A stretch of 64,000 nt of DNA from Capniomyces stellatus (lineage: Eukaryota > Kickxellomycota > Harpellomycetes > Harpellales > Legeriomycetaceae), in the NCBI GenBank assembly GCA_001661515.1, contig LUVW01000011.1:134322-198321 (forward strand), given 5' to 3'. Below, one piece after another: positions 20,437-33,098 of the stretch (its first letter is position 1; every line of letters starts with the position of its first letter). The notes under the pieces are model-generated. The model had not been told where the DNA came from, searched no databases, and saw only the letters and a program-made list of their open reading frames with translations. Made by a program: the position numbers and the translations under genes.

Positions 20437-22184
20437 TCAGTCAAAAATATATTCAATGTCATCCCTAGTACAAGTAACATGAAAAACACAAAGTATCAAC
20501 AACAAAGATGAATAAAAAGGCAGGCGAAACGGTGATAGTACAGCAGAAAGGAATATAAGAGTAAAAAAAAAATGGCAAGGCGTTACCTGTGCAAGCCGTA
20601 GGAAAAACATGAGCGGGTGATTTGGTCCAAATGTCTGAAGGCTTTGATTTCAGCAGGTTTGGGCACAATAGTTTTGGACTTTTTGTAGGCAATAAAATCC
20701 TCCATAATATCACTCTCAACGCTGGACACGCTTTCCGACCGCGGTTTATGTTTTCTAACTGGCATGTTGAGACCAAAGCCAGAGTTTGCAGCCGTGCTTT
20801 TTCCAGAAGTGTTGGCGGTTGAGAGTAAAAGCAAGGACCTCAGATCGTCGATGTTTGAAGGGTGGTTTAGTTTTGAGGATACCGATCTGCGTACGTGTGG
20901 TTGTTTAGTTAAATTTCTGATGGGTTTTGTTGCAGTGTCCGAGTAAAACTCGGATTCTGAGCCTGACTCTGTTGAGGAGCTTGATGTTGAGTCAGAGTAT
21001 AGGGGCTTTTTGGAGGGGTTTTCATTGCCCCGGCTGATTGAATCGCCGTAGCTATTTTTCCGATTCAGCACTCTACCGGTATTATTAATCGGGATATCGA
21101 CTTTGACATCTGGGTTCGGCTTTGAAGCTGATTTGTTGTAGGATCGTTGGCTTGGTGCTGCATTCTTAGATTTCTTGTGTGTTTTTGTCTTTTTCGTTCG
21201 ATCCTTTGATTGTGACTTTTCGGTTCTTGGGATTTCTAAGTTCGTCAGATAAAGTACAAAGGATTCAAGTACAAACAGTATGGATATCTACACTAAGCTA
21301 AAACTAAATCTCGTAATTGTACATGTCACTCACTTTTTGCAAGAGCAATTATGGGCAAAACCATATCTTTAAGCGCCCAGTTTCCACTTTGTTGAGTCTC
21401 ATTAAACCCGGATTGAAATAGTGAGCTATGTGTGGAGATACAACCGGCGATAGTGTTGTGCCAAGTCGCGGTGCCTAAGATATAAAATACATGCGTTTAT
21501 ATAAAATAGTGAATGCAGGTGTATACTTTTCGCTGGTTGCAGCTTGATTATACCAATTAAAGCAAAGCGAGGCCAAGAAGATATAGAAAAAAAAGCATTG
21601 CCAAGACTTACGCTGTTTCCCAGGCATTAGATCGTCCCAATATTCATCAAATACAACGCATATTTTTTCTTTCCAACGAAAATATTTCTGGTCAGGATAT
21701 TTGTTCATTAGGTGGAATATCACCAGGTAGATCGCTTGTAGCCTAGAGTGTATTTTAGGGTAGCAATGACCAAAAGTTAAAAGTCAACTTGTAATATCAA
21801 TAAAAAAAAGCCAACTTGCAAATGAGCGGGAGGAAGAAATGAAAATAGCAGACACGTACCAGCTGATTTGAACTCTCGAGTACAAGTGTGTGTTTTCAGG
21901 GACGTTACAGGTGCTACACGTGTATTTATAGTAGCAGTCGCCAATCAGAGGCCTTAAAGCACATCCAGCAACTTCTAAACAAACAGAACAGAACGGAACG
22001 ACGTTTGAAAAAAGAATAAGAATAATGAGTATGGACAGGCAAATAAAAATAGAAAAATGGATTTAAATGGAGAAAAAAAGGAGAATGCATTTGATGGGTA
22101 TGACTTACTATAGTCGTACTCTTTAGAGCAAACCGAGCAAACCAGTAGACCGGAATCAGGAATCGTATTTTGTCTAATTGACAT
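20437..22184 (-). CDS. Zinc-ribbon plus winged-helix protein, KAT14/CSRP2BP N-terminus-like
   Basis: Six exons: 22184..22109, 21974..21860, 21742..21612, 21474..21334, 21235..20587, 20464..20437; 1140 nt, 379 aa. All introns are GT-AG and phases agree. CxxC pairs at residues 16/19 (CSVC) and 45/48 (CSTC), with Cys30 and Cys39 between them, suggest a zinc-binding fold. Residues about 60-150 form a compact helical domain with KYFRWKEKICVVFDEYWDDL, then TATWHNTIAGCIS, SLFQSG and GNWAL. This resembles, from memory, the winged-helix region N-terminal to the acetyltransferase of KAT14/CSRP2BP (ATAC complex); that relationship is my inference. The rest is a Lys/Ser-rich disordered tail with SESESE-type acidic clusters and no acetyltransferase domain. 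The protein ends in a short acidic peptide encoded by a 28-nt last exon. A chromatin role is plausible but unproven. Confidence 0.72.
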
Positions 22185-22600
22185 TTATCCAAAAGGTAGT
22201 AAAGTAAAACACAAAGGAATGTAAAGGGTTCAAAAAAGGAAATAACTAGTTGAGCAAAACTGTCTAGTATAATAAACAGAGCGATTTAAAACAATGAGAG
22301 TTGGAAGGAAAAAAAAAAAGATCTTGGTAAAAATTAAAGTAAACAGTAAAGAAAAATCAATAACGTTGGATTTAGAAAAAGAAAGCCGAAAAAAGCAGTG
22401 GAAATGTGTAATTTACAATTTATAGTAAGTATCAAGTGGATTAACAAATAAATAGAGAATTAAAACATGAAATAAATAATCACAATAGTGGCAACAAAGG
22501 AAAAGTAAAACAGGAAAGGATGACCCAAAAACGTCGATAAAGTTAAAAAGAAAGAAAGCTAAATGTGCAATGTAAATGGTAAAAGTCAGAAAGGAAAAGT
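22185..22600. other. Intergenic upstream of the zinc/winged-helix gene
   Basis: Purine-rich and AT-rich, with A-runs and GGAAA motifs; no ORF or RNA gene seen. Confidence 0.6.
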
Positions 22601-25600
22601 CTAGATGTTATAGCGGGAAACAAAGCTGGCAATATAATCATCAATATGGCCAATGTCGACATGTGCAGTATCAGAGCCAGTATCAAAAGCAGAGACTTGG
22701 CTGACAGAAGCACTTGGGGGTTGGAGGGACAAGGAGGGCGATATGTTCTGGGCACTGGTAGGCAGTGGCAGCGAGTCGTCAAAGTCGTTTAGATCAGTTT
22801 GTTGGATTTCAAGCATCGCGTTTTTCAGAGCGGTCTGGTCGTCAGCATCCTCATAGCTATCGAGCAACGGTGGGTTGCTGTGAGTGGAGAGCTGCGTGGC
22901 TAGTGGCTGGGTGGTCAAGGAGGGTGATTGTGTGACAGGAAGGTCCAAAACTTCTGCAGCCAAATCAGCCCAGTTCAAACTGCCGCCGCCACTACCACTG
23001 GTACTAAAGACGTTGGCGTTGGTGGGGGCGGAGACAGGCTTGTTATCAAAAACGGCGTCCTGGATAACAAGCTGGTCGATCCAGCGTTTCTGACAAGCCT
23101 TTTTCCAGATGTTTTCTTCAACGCTGCACTCGGTGACCAATCGGTAGACGTGGACGTCCCTGGTTTGGCCAATGCGGTGGCAGCGGTCTTGGCACTGGGC
23201 ATCCATGGCAGGGTTCCAGTCAGAGTCGTAGAAAATGACGGTGTCGGCCCCAGTCAGATTGATGCCGATTCCGCCGGCTCTGGTGGAGCTGATGAAGCAG
23301 TTGTAGCGAGTGTCGTTGTTGAAGCGTTCGGTTAGCGCCAGGCGCAGATCGACTTTGGTTGAGCCATCGAGGCGGAGGTACTTGTAGCCGTGCATTGCAA
23401 GGAAAGATTCAAGAATGTCAAGGACTTTGGACATTTGCGTGAAAATCAGCATGCGGTGGTTGTTTTGGACCAGCGACTTCATGAGCTCGGCAAGAACCTG
23501 GAGCTTTCCGCAGTCGTACTGCAGGAGCAGTTTGTCGGGGAAGCTTATTTGCAGTCTGGTCAGCAAAGGCTGCAAGATCTGGGTGGTTTTGGCTTCGCAC
23601 TGCAGCTCTGACTGGGTGAGGGCCAGGTTTGCAGTAGACTGCGGGGGTTGATGCTGCAGAACTTTGACTTTAGGAACCAGAAACACAAAATTTTGAATCA
23701 GGGCGCTCAGGTTGTTTGCCAGGATATGTTCCCAGTCTGGCTTAAGAACCCTCATACACTCAGCCTCGCCACCACGGTTAAGCCCAAACCCAATATCGAC
23801 GGTGTTTCGCAGCTCCACGCTGCACAGGTCACTGATCTGGGAGCTGCATCGAAAGGCATTGTTTCTGGCCATCCGGGACCGGATATTCTGCTTGTTAAGC
23901 AACTTTACTCGCTTGGCAATAGCCTTGGTCTCCTCCAAAGTCACACACTTTTCGGTGTTCAAACAGCCGTCCAGCTTTTGGTACCGCTCCGCACAAGCAG
24001 CAGCCCTGCTCTCCAAAAATCCCGTGACCTGCAAGTCCCGAGTTGCCCTTGATCCCAGCTGGCTGTAGTCCGCGCTGGCCGTGGTGACTCTTGGCCACAG
24101 CTCAACTCTGTTTTCCAAATCATTTCTCGCCCCCAACAGCCTCAACACGGACTTTACAGCCGGAGATTCACCGGCGTTTGGGGCATCCTGCATCGCCCAG
24201 CTCGACACTATAGGTCTCGGCTCAAACAGGTCTGGGTGGTTGCACACCTTCCGCAGCTGCATCAGACAACTCATAATGTCCATGTAGTTCCCACTCGACA
24301 ACGACTCACGGGTTTTGGCCCGACCAATAAAATCGTCGTACAAAAACCTTTGGCGTCGCGACAGTCGGCAATTGATCACGTGCTCCACCTTGAGCGGCAT
24401 CTGCGACTCAACGTTCCTCTTCAGTCTGCGCAGAATGTAGGGCCGCAAAACAGTGTGTAGCTTTGCCACAGCCTGCATCGCCACGTCGTTGTTCCCAGTC
24501 GCACTCGTGATTTTCCCGTCAGCACCAACCACGTACCCGGCCTGGTTTTCAATCATTTTGTCCAAGGGCTTGGAAAACCAGGCTTGGAACTGGTTCAGGT
24601 CGGCAAATTCCGAGTTTTCGCTTTCGGCAGTTTGGGGCAGCAAAAAGTACAGCAAACTCCACAGCTCAGTCAGATTGTTCTGCAGCGGCGTTCCTGTCAG
24701 CAACAACCGATAGTCTGTGTTGAATCCCAGCAATGTCTGCCACCGCTTGCTCTGAAAATTCTTGATGTTGTGTGCCTCGTCAAGAATCAAATACCGCCAC
24801 TTGCGTCTCCTAAACACCCTTGCGTCTTGGAGGACCAACTGGTAGCTTGTGATACACACGTGGAATGCGTTTCTCCTGCTCCACCCATGTCTCTTCAGCT
24901 TTCTCTGCTTTGCGCTTCCATACAGCACCAAAATCTTGAACCCTGGCAGCCACTTTTTAAACTCGCTTTCCCAGTTCAGCAACACCGATGTTGGAACCAC
25001 TATCAAGTGTGGCCCCCAGTCTCCCAGGACTGTTGCCAAGTACCCCAGTAGCGCTATTGTCTGCACCGTCTTCCCCAGTCCCATCTCGTCTGCCAAAATA
25101 CTGTTCAGCCCGTTGCTATGCTGCCCTACCAGCCACTCTAGCCCCTCCACTTGATACTCTCGCAAGTTACACCTCAGCAGCTCTGGAATTTTCACCGACT
25201 TTTTCCTCTCCTTAACTTCCAGTTCTCCATCCATATCTGTGTTTGAATCTAAACCCGAGCTTAACTCCGCTTCCAATCCCAACAAACTAGTATCCGTTTT
25301 TACCACTTTTTTCATTTTATTCTCACCATCATCCACTCTTCTACCATCGACTCCCACTTTATCGTCCATTTCTACTTTACTATCCACTCCCATTTTATCT
25401 CCAGCTTCCTTCTTCCCATAATACTTTTCTTCCAATTCCTTCAATGTCAGCTTTGTGTCCTCTTCGAGCTCCTCCATTTCGGCTGAGCTGCTTTCCGACG
25501 ACTCCCCTATCAACTCTTCATCGCTTGAGCTACTATACTCGCTAGCTGTACACGACTCAGAAGAAGATTCGTACCTTATTTCTTCCTCATTTCTACTCTC

Positions 25601-27392
25601 AATTGTCTCTCTACTCGCTACCACATTTGAATCACCTATCTCCTCTATATCTTTTATCACATTTGTATTCTCTACCTCCTCTTCCACCTCATCATCACCG
25701 CTGCTACTCTGATCCTCGTTATCTGTGCCAAACAGATACGACGGATACTCTTCCACCTTCTCTTCCTGAAGGCCATAATCATCATATACCTTATCCACCT
25801 CAGCCCCCAACCCTTCAACATCGATATCAGCATCAGCATCTGATTCTAAGCCCAAGTCCGAGTCCACACCCGAATCTGTTGTTTCACTATCCGAGTTATC
25901 TCTACTCCCTTTGGCTTTCTTTTTGAGTATTTGCGTTGAATGTTCTAGAATATCCATCAGCTGCTTCTCACCCTCTTTCGCTTCTATCTCTGCTCTCTCA
26001 ATATCCTTTTTGGCCTGCAATATCTATTTATTCCACCATTAATCAATTTGTTTTACTTTCACAACATTATTCTAACCAAACCAAACCAAACCAAATTACC
26101 AATCAATCAACAAAATCAACAAAATCATATGTCTATTTATTCAACGTTGCTCTTACCGATTGGATGTAGTCAAACTTCTTTTTAACCTCCTTTGCTACAT
26201 ATTTGGCCATCTTTTTATGATGCTCTTTTAGCTTTAGCTTTTGCTTTTGCGTCATTTCTCCCTTTTGCTTTGCCTCATAACCCTCCCTCAACTTACCCAC
26301 TCCCTTAACCACTTTCTTCATTTTCACTGAATGCTCTCGCTTACTTTCCAGAATATCCTTGTACCGTAGCTTGCTATCTTCCAGCAACCTATCCCATGTC
26401 GTCAGTTTCCGCTTCCCATTCACCCTTCCGCCCCAACTGCTTCCAATTTCTTTCCCTCCTTTGCTTACTCTACCACCCGTCTTACTTTCTCCCTCACCAA
26501 CTTGTTCAAACCGCCCTGCCCCAAAGGCCCCGTTACTATCCATACTTGTAATATCCAAGCTTTCCATATTGGTTTTTGTTGGTCGCGTTAGTCTTGAAAT
26601 CGCGTTCATTATCTGCTTCTTGTCCATAACCTCGTGCCTTTTCGCACTTCCAGTATCCGTATCCAACCCTGATCCAACCCCCAACCTGTCGCCATCAATC
26701 CCACTAATACCCGAGCTCTTCTCTTTACCCCCGTATTCCTTATTCCCCCCTCCCCCCTTCCTGCCTCTCCCTACAACGCGTGCTATACTCCTTCTGGCAT
26801 TTACTTCCTTGTCTATCCACTCTGCAAACTCTTTGTTTCTCAATATCTGTATGTCTGATTCGGATGCCTCTTGCAAACCACTCCCGTTCTCAGACAACTT
26901 TGGAACCGTCATATATGTCTCTAAATATCTCTTTAGCCCTAATGTCATTCCTATCACGCTTTCCCCATTCTCTGAAACCATCTTGACTACTCTTTTGCCT
27001 TTCCACTCATCCAACTCCAACTTCAGCTCCTCTTGTTCATCTCTTTTGCTTTTATCCTTGATATCATAATCGTACTCTCGCGTATTTACTTTAATGCTGC
27101 CTTGTTCATTCGCTGCTCCCACTCCCACTCCCGCTCCATTCTCAATCGTCCCTTCATACCTGTCCTCCTCTATTTTGATTTTCTTGTCCGTTAAGCCATC
27201 AACGTGCATTGCCCTATTTGGCTTTTCTGTTTCTAGAATCTCTTTGGCCTCGTCTGCTTTGCTTGCTCCATTTGTTTCACATTCGCTTAGCTTTCTTTTC
27301 CCCACAGGGCTTACTTTGACTTCATTGACTTCTAAATGTGTTTTATTTGATCTAGTGCTCCTCCTGCTCACTTTTGTATTATCCACTTTCAT
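22601..27392 (-). CDS. SWR1: SWR1 chromatin-remodelling ATPase
   Basis: Two exons, 27392..26157 and 26014..22601, joined in phase 0 by a 142-nt intron (donor GTAAGA, acceptor TGCAG); 1549 aa, close to yeast Swr1 (1514). The intron falls within the HSA-type helix: TTWDRLLEDSK leads to KKFDYIQS, which is joined to AKKDIERAEIE and MDILEHSTQIL. A long acidic region, about residues 450-650, follows. The Snf2 core has ADEMGLGKTVQT (about 720-730), LDEAHNIKNFQSKRWQTLL (about 820) and LTGTPLQNNLTELWSLLYFL. After a split-ATPase insert comes the helicase C lobe with MLIFTQMSKVLDILE and DRCHRIGQTRDVHVYRL. The C-terminal YEDADDQTALKNAMLE segment is typical of Swr1. Swr1 exchanges H2A for H2A.Z using ATP (family knowledge). 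Confidence 0.95.
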
Positions 27393-28437
27393 CTATATTA
27401 CCTTTTCTTTGTTGTTGTTTTAAAAAAATATAAAGACAGGTTTACTCTGGAAAAATCAAGTCTCTATAGGCACTATATTCCTCAAGCATACGTTTGACTG
27501 GTCTAAAACTAAAGTGATATCGATTCTGCTGTCTAGCCTTCTATTCGGATTTGCTTGTGACTATTTGTCCTCGTTAATTCGCGCTGTTTTCAATTCTATA
27601 GTCTACTTTTCTAGTGTTTTATATTCTATGTCACACCACTTGATTTGTTTTTAAGTTCAAGCCTTTTAGCTATTTTCTCTTGCACATTGGTGTTCTAAAA
27701 TGTAAATGAAATTGTTTTTTTTTTCTGTTGGATTTCAATTTAAAACACTGCAACGCTATTGTAATTTTGTTTTCACTTGTTGATGTTTATTACATTTCAT
27801 GTTGGATTACTTGTATTTCCACTTAAACGTTTAAATTTTTATCAATGTTTTTTTTTTATCAATTGTTTTTTTTAATGGCTAAATAGCCAACCTTCTCAAA
27901 CACGATTCCCTGTAATCCTCGATTTAGTTGGCTAATTATTTCCTATTTCTGCCTCTGTATTTCCACCATTTTACTTGGCTCTTATTCCCACCAAGGTATA
28001 ATTTAATGCCCAAAACTCTTCTCTGATTCTGAAACTAGCAGCCATAGATGCAAAACAATCAAACCTACGCGTTTTGAATCATATCATCCTCTTAATCAAA
28101 AATAAAATCGAAAAGAAAGAAAAACAGCCAACACCGCGTCTATATGATTATCACTTTATCTCTATCAGACGGAGAAAAGCGTTTCTGCATGCAAAAATTA
28201 CATCAAATTCGACCAGAACACCTGCCACTTTGCCATAAATACACGATAAGCCATCAAACCGTGCGTTTGTCTATCAATCTTGTGTGTGTTGTCTATTATT
28301 GTTGTGCTCTGGTCATTCAGCTAGCAAGCAAACTACGTTTACTGCATTTGATAAACAAATTTATTAATTGACAATTTTCTCAACCAAACTAAAATCAAAA
28401 TCAATTAAAATCTAAATTGAAAAAATAAGTATGAATC
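27393..28437. other. Intergenic between SWR1 and ATP20
   Basis: Upstream region of SWR1 and 3' flank of ATP20. T-rich, with several T-runs at 27715-27870. No credible gene; a 75-codon ORF at 28144-28371 has no protein-like features. Confidence 0.55.
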
Positions 28438-29296
28438 CTAATCTTTGTATCCAATAACATTGAATCTACCAATCTGTTCTCCGATTACGAAAAGTCCTGC
28501 AAGTTCTGCAGCAATGATTGATCCCTTCTTCAATGATGCTGGCGAGATGTTTTTGGCATCTTTGATTGATTTGGACAAGGCAGAGTTGTATAGATTCAAG
28601 AGTTGCGATTGAGCCTTAGTAAGATCTACCTTTGTTGGGATTTTATATCCTTGGTAGATGAATACGTTCTTTCCAATACCATATACAAGTTGTCCCTTAT
28701 TTGCGACTCCAGCAAATAATCCTAATTTGATGATTTACGCACCTGTTGAGTACCAAAAACCAACATTTTCAACGTTTAAAAAACAACAGAGGATTTCAGC
28801 ACTTACCAGCAACTTTGCACAATGGCCCAGTAATACCCTTTGGCAACAAACCTGAATCGAGTTAAAACAATCCAATTAATTTTTTTGTTCACATCAAACA
28901 GTTGCTTGCATGCTTACAAATTAAGCCGCAACATGATCTGCCTTTTAGATTCAATATTTGTTTTATCATTACAACTCCATATATAAGTAGATGTTTAAAT
29001 GATGTTACTTACGGACTAGAGTATTGATTCCTACAACAGCAGCAGTTCCCAATTCGACGGCTTTGCTGGTTTCTATTAAAGCAAAATTTACGCAACACAT
29101 CAAACGTTTAGAATCCTGGAATGACAAACTACATTGATTAAGCAGCAATCTGCTGGCTTTAAACTAAGCCATTAATATCAAGTTAAATTAGGGCTGGATG
29201 ATTACGGGATGATGTGCTTGCTGCCTTATCGCTGTACTGACGGATCAACAGACGGCTCTTTAATGCGGTGTTGGCGTTGAAGATTCTTCCAAACAT
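28438..29296 (-). CDS. ATP20: Mitochondrial F1Fo ATP synthase subunit g
   Basis: Four exons: 29296..29206, 29072..29013, 28851..28807, 28721..28438; 480 nt, 159 aa, all GT-AG introns in phase 1. The N-terminus (MFGRIFNANTALKSRLLIRQ) is basic and amphipathic, suiting mitochondrial import. The C-terminal membrane segment GSIIAAELAGLFVIGEQIGR followed by FNVIGYKD matches the subunit g hallmark: a GxxxG-like helix, then GExIGRxxxxGY. Subunit g sits in the Fo membrane sector and helps ATP synthase dimers form and shape cristae (family knowledge). Length is near the upper end for the family. Alternating short exons and small introns support expression. Confidence 0.9.
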
Positions 29297-30313
29297 TTCT
29301 TTTAATTATGATTTTATATTTTAACTGCCTAGCGCCACAAGAATAAAAGTATGTCCAAATATTTTTCTATAAAAAAAAACACCCGAATCTTATTCTGTTG
29401 TCGAGTTATATTTCGATTGTCTTTTATTTATCAGTACAGCCTGAAGGAAAAAAAATAATCCAAGTTCAAATGTTTTGTAAATAAGATTTTTAATGTTTAC
29501 AGCTAAACTTATTATCTCATACCATCCGTTTTTTTTTTCCCTCATATTACACTGTCTTAATTACTTTTTGTTTTACTGGCCCTTTTAACTTTTACTTGGT
29601 CTTCACGACTAAAATCATTAGCAATTCAAATAAAGAAAATTCAAGCGATTTGATTTGAAAAAACTACAAAGATAAATCAGTTAAAAATTTTTTTCTTCAG
29701 TAAATCAAATCGTTTTTTTTTACTTTCCTAATCTTTAAATCATGCTCAAGTTTGGTGATTGGCTGTACAACCGAGTTAATAATTATTATAGGCTAAGCAC
29801 GATTATGAACACACGTTATCGCCAACTTTTACATCCTCTCTTGAGACACTTCCACCGGCTCCAAATACCCAAATTTCAAGTACAAATCTAGTAGTTATAG
29901 TTTAAAAGCAGTATTCAATTATTTTATTTACTATTGGTAATCAATGAGATGGATGGTGATGCTTTGCAATTCACTAGTCAATACACAGACCCTGACACAT
30001 TTTCAGTCTTGGACTGCGCGGTCGACGTACAGTCAAACGCATCACTAAACCGTTCTTTTGCGGCGTGCTATAAAGTACAATGCTGCTCACAGACTAGACT
30101 TTGATGAGTAATATGGATAACACCTCAATAAAAAACTCTATGCAGCATGGCATAATGCCCGTAAAGCACCAAGCACACTATAATCAAGATATAGTCTGTG
30201 GGTGTATAAAAACAAAACTACTAGTGCTTATTGTTGGCAGCCTAAAGCAACTCAGCAGATAGCTAACTTGCAGATGATGGGGTAAACACATACAAAAAGT
30301 AAAGAGATGCTAT
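29297..30313. other. Intergenic, ATP20 promoter side
   Basis: AT-rich with A-runs and T-runs; no ORF above background and no RNA signature. Confidence 0.55.
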
Positions 30314-30387
30314 TGCTCTGTACAGGGGTCGAACCTGTGACCTTGGCGTTATTAGCACCACGCTCTAACCAACTGAGCTAACAGAGC
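30314..30387 (-). tRNA. tRNA-Ile (AAT)
   Basis: Minus strand, 74 nt, no intron. The acceptor stem GCTCTGT/ACAGAGC pairs perfectly; D stem GCTC/GAGC; anticodon stem TGGTG/CGCCA with loop CTAATAA giving AAT; T stem ACAGG/CCTGT with loop TTCGACC; discriminator A. Confidence 0.97.
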
Positions 30388-31523
30388 CATGAAAGCACAA
30401 TTTTTAGCATATTCATGTAAAGAAATAAAATAACTAATTAGCTAAAACGGTAACTAAAAGCGGCTGGAAACCTCAACTTAATTATAAAAGTGGAATCACA
30501 AATGCCATTGTAGCTGCAATCTACTTTTTGGCTCAAGCTACGCTACTTATTCTAAGGATTGCAGGCGGATAATGTTAAATGAAGTTTTAATAGTGGATGA
30601 GCTTTGGTAAGAGGTATGTGTTTTAGGTGCTACTTGAGAACATCCAAGTATCAAGTACCAAGTATAAACAGCTTAAAGTGGACAAAGTACAAGTTGCCTT
30701 TGGTGACTTTGCAAATTACTGATAACACCAAATTTCACAACATACTTTAACTTATTAACTCGAAAAGGTCAATAACATGCTTGATTGAACACAATTTTCG
30801 AGCAATGAATATATCAAGTAAACTTGGCCACTCTAATGTTACACAACATTAATTTAGGGCTGTTAGTATAGTCCTACTTATTCCATCCGCATCTACTCTT
30901 TCAAGATGTTATAAATAGTTTAATTGTTGCGTTTAGTAAAGATTTGAAATTAACGATTATTAACGATTAATAATGTTGATGTTTCAAGCAAACTAATGTA
31001 TAAAGCCATATTTCTGCTAATGCAGATTACATAAAATCGTTATAATATTACAACACTCGTTGTAGCAACTGGAATATATTAATTGCTGTATTACAAAAAG
31101 TATAAAGTCAACCTCTAAAATTAGAACATAATTCACCAATGAAAATAAGACTAATCGAATGGGGGTCTATAAGGTTAATCTGGCGAACATATATTTTTTT
31201 CAAATCAAGCATTTCCCGTAATTTTTTTACTATTTCAAGGCTTTTTACTTTTTTTTTTTTGCCATAAGGTTTATAAATGTTTTTATCAACTCATTTGCTA
31301 CCTTTTTTTATGAACTGTACAAGGCAGCCTTCATTTAAAAGTTTAAAAGAATTCTATTCAAGATAAAAGCTAATTAGCATTTACAAAGCTGTAAAAGCAA
31401 ATATAAGTCCACTATTGCACACACAAAACTCCTTTTACCATTTTTACCATATTTTCTTTAACATATCATTTCGTTGCACACCCATTAAACCATTAATCTA
31501 ACGAGGCAGAATACGACCAAATC
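30388..31523. other. Intergenic upstream of subtilisin copy 1
   Basis: AT-rich, no gene seen. The last part, with T-runs at 31230-31260 and CATTAAACCATTAATCTAAC just before the start codon, includes a 20-25 bp stretch repeated before the second subtilisin locus at about 35150-35172. Confidence 0.55.
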
Positions 31524-32813
31524 ATGAAAGCCGGTGTAGTCAACATAATTGCACTGCTATTCATTGCACCTGTGATATCGGAGCGAGCGGGTGGCCCAGC
31601 AAGGATCATTTTCGACAAAGAAATGAACCGCGCCGCCTTGCCCACAACGCTAAAGACATTCAACATTGTCCTTAAAAAAACAAATAAGCTGAGCAAGCGA
31701 GGCGAAGTCCAAACGCTGCAAAGCGTGCTTGACTCAAGCGTAAAACTCCTGAGGGACGTTATCGACGAAAGCGTTGTTGCCAACACCGTAGGCGCGGAAA
31801 AGCAGAAACTAAAAGACAAGTACGTCATTGGAGAGGAGTTTGCGGCATACACGGCCAAGATCACGATAGACGTGGCCAAGGAGATTGCCAACCAGGAGAA
31901 TGTCGACTTTATTGAGGAAGACATGGACATCGTTGCCCATGCATATCAGAAACTTTCACCGTGGGGGTTGAGCCGGCTCAATATGAAGAAGAACGAAAAA
32001 GATATGCGATACTTTGAAAAAGGATTCAAGTATTCCGAGACAGGAAAGGGAGTGACGGCGTATGTATTAGATAGCGGCATTAACGGAGCAAACTCAGAGT
32101 TTCAAGGCAGGGTAAAGGATAACGTAGGGTTTATCTCAACTGGACCCAGATCAGCTGAAGATGATACCGGCCACGGGACTGGGGTGGCTGGAGTTATTGG
32201 AGGTTATAGAACAGGCGTGGCCAAAGATATTGAGCTTAAGTCTGTAAAAGCGCTAAATGCTACCAAAGGCACTGTATCCGCCATGATAAGTGGGTTACAG
32301 TGGATAGCGAACGACTGGGCTGCAAATGGGAAAAGGCCATCAGTTATAAACATGTCGATAGGATTAAGAAGCAAGATTAACTTAGCATTAGATAGTGCTG
32401 TAACTGGCATAATCGAGGAAGGGCTACTGCCAATAATCGCCGCTGGAAATGCAGAAATAGATGCATGCGACACCAGCCCATCAAGTGTACCAGGTTCCCT
32501 GGTTGTTGGATCACACTCCAACAAAAGCGACAGGTTCTCTACTTTTTCAAACTATGGTCCATGCGTCCATCTGTTTGCCCCTGGGGAATCCGTAATGTTT
32601 CCGGACTATTCGAGCAACTACGGGCATTCTATCGACATCGGAACGTCACTGTCAGCGCCATTTGTCACCGGGTTGGCTGCACTGTATCTCGAGAGAAATC
32701 CAAGTGCGGGGCCAAGTGAAATAAAAAATTATCTGCTATCAAATGCACAGCCATCGTTGGTGAATGCACCAGACAAGACAACAAACCTTGTAGCATATTA
32801 TTCATCAAACTAG
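31524..32813 (+). CDS. Secreted subtilisin-like serine protease (S8A, proteinase K type), copy 1
   Basis: Intact single-exon ORF, 429 aa, ATG start. Residues 1-19 are a signal peptide (MKAGVVNIIALLFIAPVIS). A propeptide of the inhibitor I9 type spans about residues 35-140, with YVIGEEFAAYTAKI and FIEEDMDIVAHA. The mature domain begins near SPWGLSRLN. The catalytic residues are seen: Asp in VLDSG, His in GHGTGVAG, oxyanion Asn in AAGN and Ser in GTSLSAPFVTG. It is an endopeptidase predicted to be secreted and to remove its own propeptide (family knowledge). Its first 149 codons are identical at nucleotide level to the 35-kb locus, while the catalytic part differs there. No intron, unlike most neighbours. 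Confidence 0.96.
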   Translation: MKAGVVNIIALLFIAPVISERAGGPARIIFDKEMNRAALPTTLKTFNIVLKKTNKLSKRGEVQTLQSVLDSSVKLLRDVIDESVVANTVGAEKQKLKDKYVIGEEFAAYTAKITIDVAKEIANQENVDFIEEDMDIVAHAYQKLSPWGLSRLNMKKNEKDMRYFEKGFKYSETGKGVTAYVLDSGINGANSEFQGRVKDNVGFISTGPRSAEDDTGHGTGVAGVIGGYRTGVAKDIELKSVKALNATKGTVSAMISGLQWIANDWAANGKRPSVINMSIGLRSKINLALDSAVTGIIEEGLLPIIAAGNAEIDACDTSPSSVPGSLVVGSHSNKSDRFSTFSNYGPCVHLFAPGESVMFPDYSSNYGHSIDIGTSLSAPFVTGLAALYLERNPSAGPSEIKNYLLSNAQPSLVNAPDKTTNLVAYYSSN

Positions 32814-33016
32814 CTTTATCAATGCTTGTTAAGGCTAACACAGAGCTTATACATACTTTAATTTTGGAATACTTTATACTTTAACTAATGTGATGGTTAA
32901 TAAACAAAATTAAATGTATTTCTAAATAAGATGCAGAACGATGCAATAAGTGAAAAAAAAGTAATCGCGTTTCAACAACATTTGAAATCAAAAATAAAGA
33001 AAAACGGCAAAAAAAT

Positions 33017-33089
33017 TGGAGAACCAGGGTATCGATCCCTGTACCTCTCGCATGCTAAGCGAGCGCTCTGCCATTTGAGCTAGATCCCC
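33017..33089 (-). tRNA. tRNA-Ala (AGC)
   Basis: Minus strand, 73 nt. Acceptor GGGGATC/GTTCTCC contains the G3-U70 pair that marks alanine tRNAs, plus one T-T mismatch at 6-67. D stem GCTC/GAGC; anticodon stem CTCGC/GCGAG with loop TTAGCAT giving AGC; T stem CAGGG/CCCTG with loop ATCGATA; discriminator A. It lies 9 bp from tRNA-Leu. Confidence 0.95.
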
Positions 33090-33098
33090 AAGATATAA

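Noticed and set aside
31493..31930. 145-codon minus-strand ORF repeated at 35162 and 35805
   Set aside because: It is the antisense of the identical subtilisin 5' halves; its conservation follows from the sense sequence.
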